Shown here: positions 6,198 to 13,514 of the stretch, one piece after another
Layout: the number at the start of each line of letters is the position of its first letter
Position numbering within the stretch: position 1 is the stretch's first letter
Assembly (NCBI GenBank): GCA_017391185.1
Contig: JAFOZN010000242.1
Coordinates: 1 to 13,514 of the forward strand
Source of the DNA: Alistipes sp.
GTDB taxonomy: Bacteria > Bacteroidota > Bacteroidia > Bacteroidales > Rikenellaceae
Direction of reading: 5' to 3'
DNA: 13,514 nt
Translations under genes and position numbers: made by a program
The notes under the pieces: generated by a model
What the model saw: the letters and a program-made list of their open reading frames with translations, nothing else
What the model was told of the DNA's origin: nothing
Database searches by the model: none

Positions 6198-7220
6198 ATG
6201 AAGATAGCTGATATAGAATTGGGCGAGAAGCCTCTGTTTTTGGCGCCGATGGAGGATGTTACCGATCCATCGTTCCGATATATGTGTAAGCGTTTCGGCG
6301 CAGATGTTGTGACTACCGAGTTTATCTCCTCTGATGGTCTGATTCGTGATGCTTGGAAGTCGCGTGCCAAACTCAATATAGATGAGGCCGAGCGTCCTGT
6401 CGGTATCCAGATCTATGGTCACTTGATCGAGCCTATGGTCGAGGCAGCACGTATTGCCGAGACTGCCCATCCCGATTTTATTGATATCAATTTCGGTTGC
6501 CCTGTCAAGAAAATCGCAGGTCGCGGAGCAGGTTCAGGTATGATGCGAGATGTGCCACTCATGGTCGAGATGACACGCCAGATTGTGCAGGCGGTAAATA
6601 CTCCCGTGACGGTCAAGACTCGTCTTGGTTGGGATGAGGAGTCTAAGAATATCATGGATATCGCCCTGCGCTTGCAGGATGTGGGCATCGCGGCTCTTAC
6701 GATCCATGGTCGTACACGCTCTCAGATGTATCGAGGTGTGGCGGATTGGACTTTGATAGGCGAGGTGAAGAATAATCCTCTTATCCATATCCCGATTATC
6801 GGCAACGGTGATGTAGATTCGGGTCCTAAGGCTAAAGAGATGTTCGATCGCTATGGTGTCGATGGTGTGATGATAGGTCGTGCCACATACGGTCGCCCAT
6901 GGATTTTTCAGGAGGTTAAGCATTTCCTCCAGACGGGTGAGATTATGCCTCAACCATCGGTTGTGGAGCGTGTAGCTATTGCTAAGGAGCACTTGCGTAA
7001 ATCTATCGAGATTAAGGGTGATAAGGTTGGCATTTTGGAGATGCGCCGCCATCTGTCCAACTATTTCAAGGGCTTGCCCGATTTTAAATCTACACGCCTA
7101 AAGTTGGTGACACTCTACGATGAGGCGGAGATTATCGCTACGCTCGATTATGTAGCCGAGCGTTGGGGCGATTTCGATATGAGTGGGGCAGTGCCACCAT
7201 CACTTTCGCATGATATTTAG
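6198..7220 (+). CDS. dusB: tRNA-dihydrouridine synthase (DusB-type)
   Basis: This FMN-dependent enzyme reduces uridine to dihydrouridine in tRNA using NADPH. The 340-residue protein opens with LAPMEDVTDPSFR, the flavin-barrel start seen in the Dus family. The catalytic cysteine is C101 in INFGCPVKKIAGRGAGSG. FMN-contacting positions include K140 (VKTRLGW), H170 (TIHGRTRSQMYRG), the GNGDV stretch (202-206) and GVMIGRATYGRPW (223-235). The C-terminal helical RNA-recognition domain follows. Length and motifs fit the DusB subgroup best; the exact target uridine cannot be read from sequence. The gene stands alone with its own promoter box and ends at a bidirectional terminator. It does not show the dusB-fis pairing known from enterobacteria. 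Confidence 0.95.
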   Translation: MKIADIELGEKPLFLAPMEDVTDPSFRYMCKRFGADVVTTEFISSDGLIRDAWKSRAKLNIDEAERPVGIQIYGHLIEPMVEAARIAETAHPDFIDINFGCPVKKIAGRGAGSGMMRDVPLMVEMTRQIVQAVNTPVTVKTRLGWDEESKNIMDIALRLQDVGIAALTIHGRTRSQMYRGVADWTLIGEVKNNPLIHIPIIGNGDVDSGPKAKEMFDRYGVDGVMIGRATYGRPWIFQEVKHFLQTGEIMPQPSVVERVAIAKEHLRKSIEIKGDKVGILEMRRHLSNYFKGLPDFKSTRLKLVTLYDEAEIIATLDYVAERWGDFDMSGAVPPSLSHDI

Positions 7221-7271
7221 CCTCTTATTCCATTGGGCCGTAGGCGAATATTGAATAAAATTAAAAATAAG

Positions 7272-7305
7272 ATGCAGAGCTAAAATTCAGCTCTGCATTC
7301 TATTT
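7272..7305. terminator. Bidirectional terminator overlapping the RluA-family stop codon
   Basis: ATGCAGAGCT (7272-7281) pairs with AGCTCTGCAT (7289-7298) around a 7-base loop. On plus it is followed by TCTATTTTTA and serves dusB; on minus it is followed by CTTATTTTTAATTTT and serves the RluA-family gene. One arm and the loop cover that gene's last codons and its stop (7280-7282). Confidence 0.8.
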
Positions 7306-8881
7306 TTATCCTCTCGCCCGTTCGGGGGTGTGTAAATTCCAAAGTCTCGGCATGTAGGTACAATCTTTTTTCTGGAATTCCGTAGATGTCATCTCCCATA
7401 ATCGGAACACCCAATCCATCTTTGTGTGCCGAATGTACTCTGAGCTGGTGTGTGCGGCCTGTCAGGGGGTAGAACCTCACTCGGCTATGCCCATTCTCCT
7501 CTGCGAGTAGCTGGTAATGGGTGATGGCTTGTTTGCCATCTGCGCTTACCATCTGTCGTGGGCGGTTGTCATAGTCGAGCCTGATTGGTAGATCAATCAC
7601 ACCCTCTTTCTGAGTAATTACTCCATCGAGTAGGGCGATGTAACTCTTCTTTAAAGTGCGTTTGATAAATTGCTCCTGCAAGACTTGGTGAGCCTCCTTG
7701 TTTTTAGCTATCAGGAGTATGCCCGATGTGGATTGATCCAGTCGATGTATAATCATCGGGAAATCTCCCTTCCCATATCTCTCCTCAGCCCACTCCTCAG
7801 CCGAGCGAACTCCCGATTTACCCCTTACCGAGAGCATCCCATGAGGCTTGTTTATGGCTACCAACCACTCATCTTCCCATATTATTTCAGGCTCCTCAAC
7901 CTCGATTGCCATCAGTGGATTATCCTCTACCTCCAATCCCTGCATCATAAATGTGAGTATTGGTTTGCACTTGCTGTTGCAGGCAGGGTAGTAGTTGCCG
8001 TGCTGACGCACCTCACCTTTGGGCGATTCTCCCCACCAAAACTCAGCCATTGCTATGGGTTGCAAATCGTTGTTGTAAGCATACTGCATCAACTTCGGTC
8101 CAGCACATTCTCCAGCTCCGGCTGGTGGAATGGCTTGTGGTGTAGGCGCAAAAATCTCGCATAGATCGACCACCTCGCCCAACGCATTTTTTAGGCGAAA
8201 CTCTCTAAACAGATCCATCTGCAACTTTGCCGAGCGTGTGCGTCTTTCTCTTTTCAGACGCTCAATGTTTGCTTGCAAAATATCAAACTGCTCTTGTGCT
8301 GTGGCAATTAGCTCTTTGTTGTGTTTTTTGAGTCGTTGCATCTGAGCATTGTCCTGCTGACTCTCGCGTGTGAGTTGCTCAATATCTCCACCCTCGGCTC
8401 TTGCCTTGTGGCGTGCCTCTTTTCGGCTCTGCATCAAGGCTTTTAGCTTGGAGATCTCCTCTGCGGTGCGAATTTTTACCTGATCGAGATTCTCTTTTGC
8501 TTGGGTGTACTCTTCGCTTGAAATGAGTGTATCTATTTGCTCGTTTATCTGAGATATCTGTTGCTCCTCTTTGCGGAAGAAATCATCGGGCTGAAGCATG
8601 TCGTATATCGGCTCAACGAAGTAGTCGTGGCAATTACTTCCCGCCAAATTCCCCGAAAATGCCGCCAAAAAGCCTAACTCTCCTTGCTTGTCCTTTACTA
8701 CCAATACTCCGAACATCTTACCCTTTGAGAGCTCCTCTGCCCACTCCTTGCGCTCGGCAATGTAGCTCTGCACCTGTTCCGCTGCCAAGCGAGATAACTC
8801 GTGTGGACGGTAGTGAAAAGGCCAAGTAAACCTCTCTGGTAGGGCTATATGAGATATTGGTTTAGAGTATCGGTGAAGCAT
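7280..8881 (-). CDS. RluA-family pseudouridine synthase with coiled-coil N-terminal region
   Basis: A 533-residue cytoplasmic enzyme expected to convert uridine to pseudouridine in rRNA or tRNA; the target is unknown. The catalytic domain occupies about residues 325-533. It begins at EDEWLVAINKPHGMLSV, has HRLDQSTSG with catalytic Asp382, and later GRTHQLRVHSAH. The N-terminal ~320 residues are unusual for RluA. They hold a small domain (1-95), a long charged coiled coil (about 101-225), and a segment with GAGECAGPKLMQYAYNNDL, MAEFWWGESPKGE and CNSKC (C241, C259, C301, C305) that may bind metal. I recall such long forms in Bacteroidetes and some gammaproteobacteria, so this is not a new fusion here. 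The start at 8881 gives MLHRYSKPISHI; the frame stays open upstream only as an antisense shadow of the sigma factor gene. Confidence 0.92.
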   Translation of the reverse strand: MLHRYSKPISHIALPERFTWPFHYRPHELSRLAAEQVQSYIAERKEWAEELSKGKMFGVLVVKDKQGELGFLAAFSGNLAGSNCHDYFVEPIYDMLQPDDFFRKEEQQISQINEQIDTLISSEEYTQAKENLDQVKIRTAEEISKLKALMQSRKEARHKARAEGGDIEQLTRESQQDNAQMQRLKKHNKELIATAQEQFDILQANIERLKRERRTRSAKLQMDLFREFRLKNALGEVVDLCEIFAPTPQAIPPAGAGECAGPKLMQYAYNNDLQPIAMAEFWWGESPKGEVRQHGNYYPACNSKCKPILTFMMQGLEVEDNPLMAIEVEEPEIIWEDEWLVAINKPHGMLSVRGKSGVRSAEEWAEERYGKGDFPMIIHRLDQSTSGILLIAKNKEAHQVLQEQFIKRTLKKSYIALLDGVITQKEGVIDLPIRLDYDNRPRQMVSADGKQAITHYQLLAEENGHSRVRFYPLTGRTHQLRVHSAHKDGLGVPIMGDDIYGIPEKRLYLHAETLEFTHPRTGERIKIECRAEF

Positions 8882-8889
8882 GATCTGAA

Positions 8890-8897
8890 TAAATTTG
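8890..8897 (+). promoter_or_regulatory. Candidate -7 box upstream of the ECF sigma gene
   Basis: TAAATTTG matches TAnnTTTG, 80 bases before the sigma factor ATG. No TTG occurs at the right -33 distance. It faces the minus-strand box at 8900-8907 head-on. The sigma gene may instead use an ECF-type promoter that I cannot recognise. Confidence 0.35.
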
Positions 8898-8899
8898 GA

Positions 8900-8907
8900 C
8901 AAAGTTA
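8900..8907 (-). promoter_or_regulatory. -7 box upstream of the RluA-family gene
   Basis: On the minus strand, TAACTTTG matches TAnnTTTG, 18 bases before the start codon at 8881; this implies a very short leader. No clear -33 element is visible. Confidence 0.5.
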
Positions 8908-8913
8908 ATTTTT

Positions 8914-8956
8914 TTAGTCGATTTTTTGTAGTTTTATGGTATCTAATTGCGACTAA
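8914..8956. repeat. Inverted repeat upstream of the sigma factor gene
   Basis: TTAGTCG (8914-8920) and CGACTAA (8950-8956) are exact 7-bp inverted copies 29 bases apart, in the divergent region between the RluA-family and sigma genes. They could be paired half-sites for a regulator, but such short arms in A/T-rich DNA may be chance. Confidence 0.3.
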
Positions 8957-8977
8957 TAGAGTGAATGTAATAAACCC

Positions 8978-9469
8978 ATGATGGAAAAGAAACCGCAAGA
9001 TTTGGAACAAGAGTTTACTCGGATCGCCCGTGAGTATAAGGATACGATCTATATGGTATGCTATATGTTCTCCCAAAATACAGCCGAGGTTGATGATCTC
9101 TACCAAGAGATCTTGATCAATATGTGGCGTAGTCTGCCCTCGTTCGAGGGGCGCAGTTCGCTCAAGACTTGGATTTGGCGACTGAGCCTTAATACATGCA
9201 TCTCCTATGACCGCAAACGCTCTTCGAAGGGTAAAGCTCTGCCTTTGGATATGCAAATCAACCTCTACGAAGATACCGATCATGATAGCAAGCAGATCAA
9301 GATGCTGCACGAGCGAATTAATCGACTCGGCGTGTTCGACCGCGCCATCATCATGCTATGGTTAGAGAATATGCCCTACGAAGAGATTGGTGCCATTGTC
9401 GGTATCTCGGCCAAGAATGTCGGTGTGCGTCTGGTACGCATCAGAGAGCAATTGAAAAATATGAAATAG
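8978..9469 (+). CDS. ECF-type RNA polymerase sigma factor
   Basis: A 163-residue sigma-70 family factor of ECF size with only regions 2 and 4. Region 2 spans about residues 11-82: the core-binding helix DDLYQEILINMWRSLPSF and the promoter-melting/-10 recognition segment SSLKTWIWRLSLNTCISYDRKR. A short linker follows. Region 4 spans about 106-160, with the helix-turn-helix MPYEEIGAIVGISAKNVGVRLVRIREQL that should read the -35 element. The ATG at 8978 and the next ATG at 8981 are both possible. The next gene starts 14 bases after the stop and encodes a membrane protein, so this looks like a two-gene sigma/regulator operon. Similar pairs are common in Bacteroidales; the stimulus and the regulated genes are unknown. 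Confidence 0.93.
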   Translation: MMEKKPQDLEQEFTRIAREYKDTIYMVCYMFSQNTAEVDDLYQEILINMWRSLPSFEGRSSLKTWIWRLSLNTCISYDRKRSSKGKALPLDMQINLYEDTDHDSKQIKMLHERINRLGVFDRAIIMLWLENMPYEEIGAIVGISAKNVGVRLVRIREQLKNMK

Positions 9470-9483
9470 CTAAATATCATTTT

Positions 9484-10068
9484 ATGGAAAATAATATCAT
9501 AAGTTCAGAATTCGATCAGATGCGTGAGCAGATTTCACTCCTAAAGGCGAAACTCTCCCATCAGACCATCATCAGCGAAAAACACCTGATGCGAACTATC
9601 CGTGAGAATGTGTCTAAGATCAACCGTATGCGAAACTTTAGTGTTTTTGGTGGAATTTTCGCCATTATCTATTGTCCTGTAGCTTTTTATAGGATTGGTC
9701 ATAGTCTATCGTTTGTGATCGGTACCGAAGTGATGCTGATTGTATGCTTAGTATGTACTTTGTGGATGCACAGAAAGCTCGATGTTCAAACCATATCAAT
9801 AGATAATCTTGTGTCGCTGGGTGCTAAAATCCAAACAATCAAACGCCATTATGCCAATTGGATAATCATCTCCATCCCGATGATTGCTGCATGGTTTGGT
9901 TGGTTTGCCTACGATGCAAGTCAGTTCCTTTCAGCCCCTATCCCGTTTATTACAGCAGGTCTTATCGGAGGAGTGATCGGGGGCGTGATTGGAGTTGTTC
10001 GTCATATAACATTACGCCGAGAGATAAATCAAATCCTCGATAATATCAATGATTTGCAGGAGCATTAA
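9484..10068 (+). CDS. Four-span membrane protein paired with ECF sigma factor
   Basis: A 194-residue membrane protein of unknown function that I recognise only as the usual downstream partner of this type of Bacteroidales sigma factor. The N-terminal ~50 residues are hydrophilic and probably helical (MREQISLLKAKLSHQTIISE), likely cytoplasmic. Four hydrophobic spans follow near residues 52-70, 74-94, 115-132 and 143-162; the last is glycine-rich (GLIGGVIGGVIGVV). The tail HITLRREINQILDNINDLQEH is again helical. There is no zinc anti-sigma motif (HxxxCxxC) and no sensor domain. The ATG at 9484, 14 bases after the sigma stop, is preferred; the frame is open further upstream but only inside the sigma gene. 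From its position I infer an anti-sigma or signal-sensing role, unproven. A strong terminator follows. Confidence 0.85.
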   Translation: MENNIISSEFDQMREQISLLKAKLSHQTIISEKHLMRTIRENVSKINRMRNFSVFGGIFAIIYCPVAFYRIGHSLSFVIGTEVMLIVCLVCTLWMHRKLDVQTISIDNLVSLGAKIQTIKRHYANWIIISIPMIAAWFGWFAYDASQFLSAPIPFITAGLIGGVIGGVIGVVRHITLRREINQILDNINDLQEH

Positions 10069-10092
10069 ACCTAACCTAACCAACCTGCATAT

Positions 10093-10136
10093 GAGAGTCG
10101 GTGCTCGCCTAAAGTAGCGCCGACTCTCTGTTTTTT
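10093..10136 (+). terminator. Rho-independent terminator of the sigma operon
   Basis: GAGAGTCGG (10093-10101) pairs with CCGACTCTC (10120-10128), and the stem can extend inward by four more pairs including one G-T. TTTTTT follows at 10131-10136. It lies 24 bases after the membrane-protein stop. This is a textbook strong terminator. Confidence 0.9.
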
Positions 10137-10168
10137 CTCGTTTTTTAAGTTTAAAGTTGCTAAATCGC

Positions 10169-10176
10169 TAATTTTG
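10169..10176 (+). promoter_or_regulatory. -7 box upstream of the beta-galactosidase gene
   Basis: TAATTTTG matches TAnnTTTG, 84 bases before the ATG. The -33 position has only A/T-rich sequence. A palindrome at 10180-10199 starts right after the box, where transcription should begin. Confidence 0.6.
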
Positions 10177-10179
10177 TAG

Positions 10180-10199
10180 TAATTTAGTAAACTAAATTA
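10180..10199. repeat. Inverted repeat at the beta-galactosidase promoter (possible operator)
   Basis: TAATTTAG (10180-10187) and CTAAATTA (10192-10199) are perfect 8-bp inverted arms around TAAA. The element covers the expected transcription start, which suits a repressor site. Both arms are A/T-rich in an A/T-rich leader, so chance is possible. Confidence 0.45.
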
Positions 10200-10260
10200 A
10201 TGCCTACGCTTTTGTGGGCGTATTGGAGGAATTGTAACAAATTACTTTAAAACAATAATT

Positions 10261-13200
10261 ATGAGAAAAACTAATCTTTTTGCATTGGCGGTGGCTACGT
10301 TGCTCTCTGCATCGACCATGGCGCAGGATCTTAAGGGTTTTGCCTATGGCTCAGAGCAAGCACCTCGTGGCTATGAGTCCAAAAACGCAGAGTGGGAGTC
10401 TCCTCAAGAACTCTCTCTGAACAAAGAGCAACCTAAGGCATGGTTCTTTACCTTTGCCGATGAGGAGTCTGCTCGTAAAGTTCTGCCCGAAAACAGTGAC
10501 TACTATCTCTCGCTTGACGGCACATGGAAATTCCATTGGGTAGCGCATCCAGAGTCTCGCCCAAAGGATTTCTATAAGAGAGATTTCGATGCCTCGAAGT
10601 GGGACAACGTACAAGTTCCTATGAACTGGAATGTCTATGGTTTGCAGGCAGACGGTACGCAGAAGTATGGTACTCCGATTTATGTCAATCAGCCTGTAAT
10701 CTTCAAGCACTCGGTTGCTGTGGGTGATTGGAAGGGCGGCGTTATGCGCGAGCCAGCTCCACATCACACTACCTACAAGCACCGTAACGAGGTGGGCTCT
10801 TATCGCCGCACCTTCACCGTGCCAGAGGCTTGGGATGGTCGTGAGGTTTATATCAATTTCGATGGCGTGGATTCATTCTTCTATCTCTGGATCAATGGCC
10901 ACTATGTAGGTTTCTCGAAGAACTCTCGTAACCTTGCGGCGTTCAATATCTCAAAATATCTTGTCGAGGGTGAGAATGTTGTGGCTGTAGAGGTTTATCG
11001 TAACTCCGATGCTTCGTTCCTTGAGTCGCAGGATATGTTCCGTTTGCCTGGTATCTTCCGTACGGTATCTCTTACCGCTACCAACCCTGTCGAGTTGCGC
11101 GATTTGAGAGTGACTACCGATCTCGATGCCGAGTATAAGGATGGCGTAGCTAAAATCAATGTCGATGTCCGTAACCTTACCTCTAAGGTTGCTAAAGGTT
11201 ACACCTTGGAGGCTAAACTCTTCAGCAATGACCTCTTTAGCGATGTCAATTGGGCTGTTGATGGCGCAGTTGCTACTGCTGCCGTAGAGCTTACTGCTCC
11301 GCTTACGACCTCGACTACCGCTATGGAGATTGCGATGAAGAATCCTAATAAGTGGAATGCCGAGACTCCATATCGCTATACCTTGGTTGTAAATCTTAAG
11401 GATAAGAAGGGCAATACGGTAGAGACTGCCTCTACATATATGGGTTTCCGCGAGGTGGAGATTCGTGATACCAAGGCTGAGGATGATGAGTTTGGCTTGG
11501 CAGGACGTTACTACTATCTCAACGGTAAGACCATCAAGATGAAGGGTGTAAACCGCCACGAGAATAACCTTGTTCGCGGTCATGCCATCACTCGTGAGCA
11601 GATGCATGAGGAGGTGATGATCATGCTTCGTGGTAATATCAACCATGTGCGTTGCTCTCACTATCCCGATGCTCCATATTGGTACTACTTGTGCGATAAG
11701 TATGGTATCATGCTCGAAGATGAGGCAAATATCGAGAGCCACCAATACTACTATGGCGATGCTTCGCTCTCTCACGTTGAGGAGTTCCGCGATGCCCACG
11801 TAGCACGTGTTATGGAGATGGCACACGCTACTATCAATAATCCTTCGGTAGTGATCTGGTCACTCGGAAACGAGGCAGGCCCAGGTAAGAACTTTGTAGA
11901 GGCGTATAATGCTTTGAAGGCTTTTGATACCACTCGCCCTGTGCAGTATGAGCGTAACAACAATATCGTAGATATGGGTTCTAACCAGTATCCATCTATC
12001 GGTTGGACTCAATATGCCGTTACAGGTAAAGCACCTATCAAGTATCCATTCCATATCTCGGAGTATGCCCACTCTATGGGTAACGCCGTAGGTAATTTGC
12101 AGGATTATTGGGACGCTATCGAGAGCACTAACTTCTTTATGGGTGGTGCTATCTGGGATTGGGCCGATCAGGCTTTCTGGAATGTAGATCCTAAGACTAA
12201 GCAGCGATATATGGGTTATGGTGGTGATTATGGCGATCGTCCTAACGACCATACATTCTGTATGAATGGTATCGTATTCCCTGACCACACTCCAAAACCT
12301 CAATACTACGAGGTGAAAAAGGTCTATCAGAACGTAGGTATCACCATGCAGGAGGATGGCTCTATCAAGATCTTCAATAAGCGTTATTTTGAGTCTTTGA
12401 GCGATTTGGCTATCAAGGTATCTTTGTGGGAGGATGGTAAGCAGATCAAATCTTACTTTGAGCCTGATATGGCTATCGCAGCTCGCACTTCTAAGAGTTT
12501 CGTGCCTAAGTTCGATCTCAAGAACCTCGCTGCGGAGAAGGAGTATTTCATCAAGGTACAGCTCTGCCTTACAAAGCAGATGCCATGGGCTGAGAAGGGA
12601 TATGTTCAGATGGAGGAGCAACTCTTGGTTAAGGCGGCTCAGAAGAGTAACTATATCGCCGATGTCGCCAAGTCGGCTGTTAAGCCAAGCGTCAAGACCG
12701 ATGGCAAGATTACCACTATCACAGGTGGTGATCAGCCTTTCACCGTGGCGTTGGATAATGAGAAGGGTGTTCTCTACCACGTGGTTTACAACGGTTCTAC
12801 TATTTTCCCAGAGGGCAACTCTATGCGACTCTATACATATCGTGCTCCTGTCGATAACGATAACTGGGCGTTCAATCGTTGGTTTGCACTCGGCTTGTTC
12901 AACACTGAGGATAAGGTGCTTTCTCATAAGATTCTGGAGCAGCAGGATGGCTCTGTTGTGATGCAATATGTTGTCCGTACTCAGGCTAAGCATCCGGGTC
13001 GTCGCATCAAGAACGAGGATAATAGCTTCACTCTCTCAAGCGAGGAGCGCGAGATGGGCGAGGAGGAGTTCCACTTTATCTCCAATCGTATCTGGACTAT
13101 CTATCCAGATGGCTCCGTTGAGCTCAATAGCGTTATCACAGGTAGCGATGCTTCAGTCAGCTTGGCTCGTATTGGTTATGAGATGCAGCTCTCAAAGGAT

Positions 13201-13514
13201 ATGAAGAACTACTCATACTATGGTCGTGGCCCATGGAATAACTACAATGACCGTTGTACAGGCTCATTCATCGAGCAGTATCAGAGCAGCGTTAAGGATC
13301 AGTTCGTTAAGTGGCCTAAGCCACAGGATATGGCCAACCGCGAGGAGGTACGTTGGGCAACCCTTACTAACGATGAGGGTAATGGCGTGATCTTCGTCTC
13401 TACCGAGGGAATGTCAACTTCGGCTTTGGAGTGGAATTCTATGGAGCTTACCGAGACTGCTCACCCATATCAGTTGCCAGTATCTTCTGCTACATGGTTC
13501 AACTTAGATAAGAA
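10261..13514 (+). CDS. LacZ-type GH2 beta-galactosidase, 3' end outside window
   Basis: A secreted glycoside hydrolase family 2 enzyme expected to release beta-linked galactose from lactose-like or host/plant glycans. About 1084 residues are visible with no stop codon; by comparison with E. coli LacZ about 40 residues are missing. The signal peptide is MRKTNLFALAVATLLSASTMA, probably cut before Gln22, so it is likely periplasmic. Domain order is sugar-binding jelly roll (about 55-240), Ig-like domain (about 250-370), TIM barrel (about 375-660), a second Ig-like domain, and the small-chain beta-sandwich from about 820. The acid/base is Glu538 (WSLGNEAGPG) and the nucleophile Glu601 (HISEYAHSMGN). 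His467 (CSHYP) and Glu492/His494 (DEANIESH) match LacZ active-site and magnesium ligands. RAPVDNDNW and YYGRGPWNNYNDR are also typical. The true glycan substrate is not certain. Confidence 0.95.
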   Translation, partial: MRKTNLFALAVATLLSASTMAQDLKGFAYGSEQAPRGYESKNAEWESPQELSLNKEQPKAWFFTFADEESARKVLPENSDYYLSLDGTWKFHWVAHPESRPKDFYKRDFDASKWDNVQVPMNWNVYGLQADGTQKYGTPIYVNQPVIFKHSVAVGDWKGGVMREPAPHHTTYKHRNEVGSYRRTFTVPEAWDGREVYINFDGVDSFFYLWINGHYVGFSKNSRNLAAFNISKYLVEGENVVAVEVYRNSDASFLESQDMFRLPGIFRTVSLTATNPVELRDLRVTTDLDAEYKDGVAKINVDVRNLTSKVAKGYTLEAKLFSNDLFSDVNWAVDGAVATAAVELTAPLTTSTTAMEIAMKNPNKWNAETPYRYTLVVNLKDKKGNTVETASTYMGFREVEIRDTKAEDDEFGLAGRYYYLNGKTIKMKGVNRHENNLVRGHAITREQMHEEVMIMLRGNINHVRCSHYPDAPYWYYLCDKYGIMLEDEANIESHQYYYGDASLSHVEEFRDAHVARVMEMAHATINNPSVVIWSLGNEAGPGKNFVEAYNALKAFDTTRPVQYERNNNIVDMGSNQYPSIGWTQYAVTGKAPIKYPFHISEYAHSMGNAVGNLQDYWDAIESTNFFMGGAIWDWADQAFWNVDPKTKQRYMGYGGDYGDRPNDHTFCMNGIVFPDHTPKPQYYEVKKVYQNVGITMQEDGSIKIFNKRYFESLSDLAIKVSLWEDGKQIKSYFEPDMAIAARTSKSFVPKFDLKNLAAEKEYFIKVQLCLTKQMPWAEKGYVQMEEQLLVKAAQKSNYIADVAKSAVKPSVKTDGKITTITGGDQPFTVALDNEKGVLYHVVYNGSTIFPEGNSMRLYTYRAPVDNDNWAFNRWFALGLFNTEDKVLSHKILEQQDGSVVMQYVVRTQAKHPGRRIKNEDNSFTLSSEEREMGEEEFHFISNRIWTIYPDGSVELNSVITGSDASVSLARIGYEMQLSKDMKNYSYYGRGPWNNYNDRCTGSFIEQYQSSVKDQFVKWPKPQDMANREEVRWATLTNDEGNGVIFVSTEGMSTSALEWNSMELTETAHPYQLPVSSATWFNLDK

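Noticed and set aside
8882..9310. A 143-codon N-terminal extension of the RluA-family gene.
   Set aside because: It is antisense to the sigma factor gene, crosses the divergent promoter region, and its residues look non-protein-like. The family's natural start is MLHRYSKPIS at 8881.
9358..9483. A 42-codon extension of the membrane-protein gene into the sigma factor gene.
   Set aside because: It would overlap the sigma helix-turn-helix coding region in another frame. The ATG at 9484 gives a normal 14-base spacing.
10225..10237. GGAGG followed by TTG-TAA in the beta-galactosidase leader, as a start-stop upstream ORF.
   Set aside because: The spacing of 2 bases is too short, Shine-Dalgarno use is weak in this phylum, and a single-codon frame cannot be supported.
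10951..12993. Long open frames on the minus strand opposite the beta-galactosidase (291 and 377 codons).
   Set aside because: They lie antisense to a clear GH2 coding frame with all catalytic motifs. Their translations show no family features, and codon bias of the real gene keeps the antisense frame open.

Overview
The window looks like an ordinary chromosomal stretch from a Bacteroidales bacterium. Three things point there. The protein set is typical of that group: a GltX with the insertion after KLSKR, a DUF5606 protein, a large RluA-type pseudouridine synthase with a coiled coil, and an ECF sigma factor paired with a small membrane protein. Ribosome binding sites are A-rich and lack a Shine-Dalgarno sequence. 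Most intergenic gene starts have a TAnnTTTG box, the -7 element of the Bacteroidetes primary sigma factor. An Alistipes/Rikenellaceae-like host is a guess only. No transposase, integrase, CRISPR array, tRNA or rRNA is visible, and no stretch over 300 bases lacks a gene.

Layout, left to right. The 3' part of a SIMPL/DUF541 protein gene (2-586) is followed by gltX (664-2199), which overlaps galM (2199-3254) by one base. A terminator-like hairpin lies just before an uncharacterised Bacteroidales gene (3312-3893). A perfect 15-bp bidirectional hairpin separates that gene from a convergent DUF5606 gene (3974-4387, minus). A divergent promoter region then leads to yjdM (4615-4947). yjdM converges on a MscS-family channel gene (5096-6013, minus) across another hairpin. 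The channel gene is divergent from dusB (6198-7220). dusB converges on an RluA-family gene (7280-8881, minus) at a hairpin that lies over the last codons of that gene. The RluA gene is divergent from an ECF sigma factor gene (8978-9469) and its membrane partner (9484-10068), which end in a strong terminator. A LacZ-type GH2 beta-galactosidase with a signal peptide (10261 to the right edge) fills the rest and lacks only its C-terminal end.

Functionally the region is mostly housekeeping. It covers tRNA charging (gltX), tRNA dihydrouridylation (dusB), RNA pseudouridylation (rluA family), osmotic protection (MscS) and galactose use. The periplasmic beta-galactosidase and the cytoplasmic aldose 1-epimerase could act in sequence but are 7 kb apart and not one operon. 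The parts least explained by known biology are the sigma/membrane-protein pair, the middle domain of the RluA protein, the uncharacterised 3312-3893 gene, and several palindromes in divergent promoter regions. I found no clear evidence of a wholly new multi-gene system.
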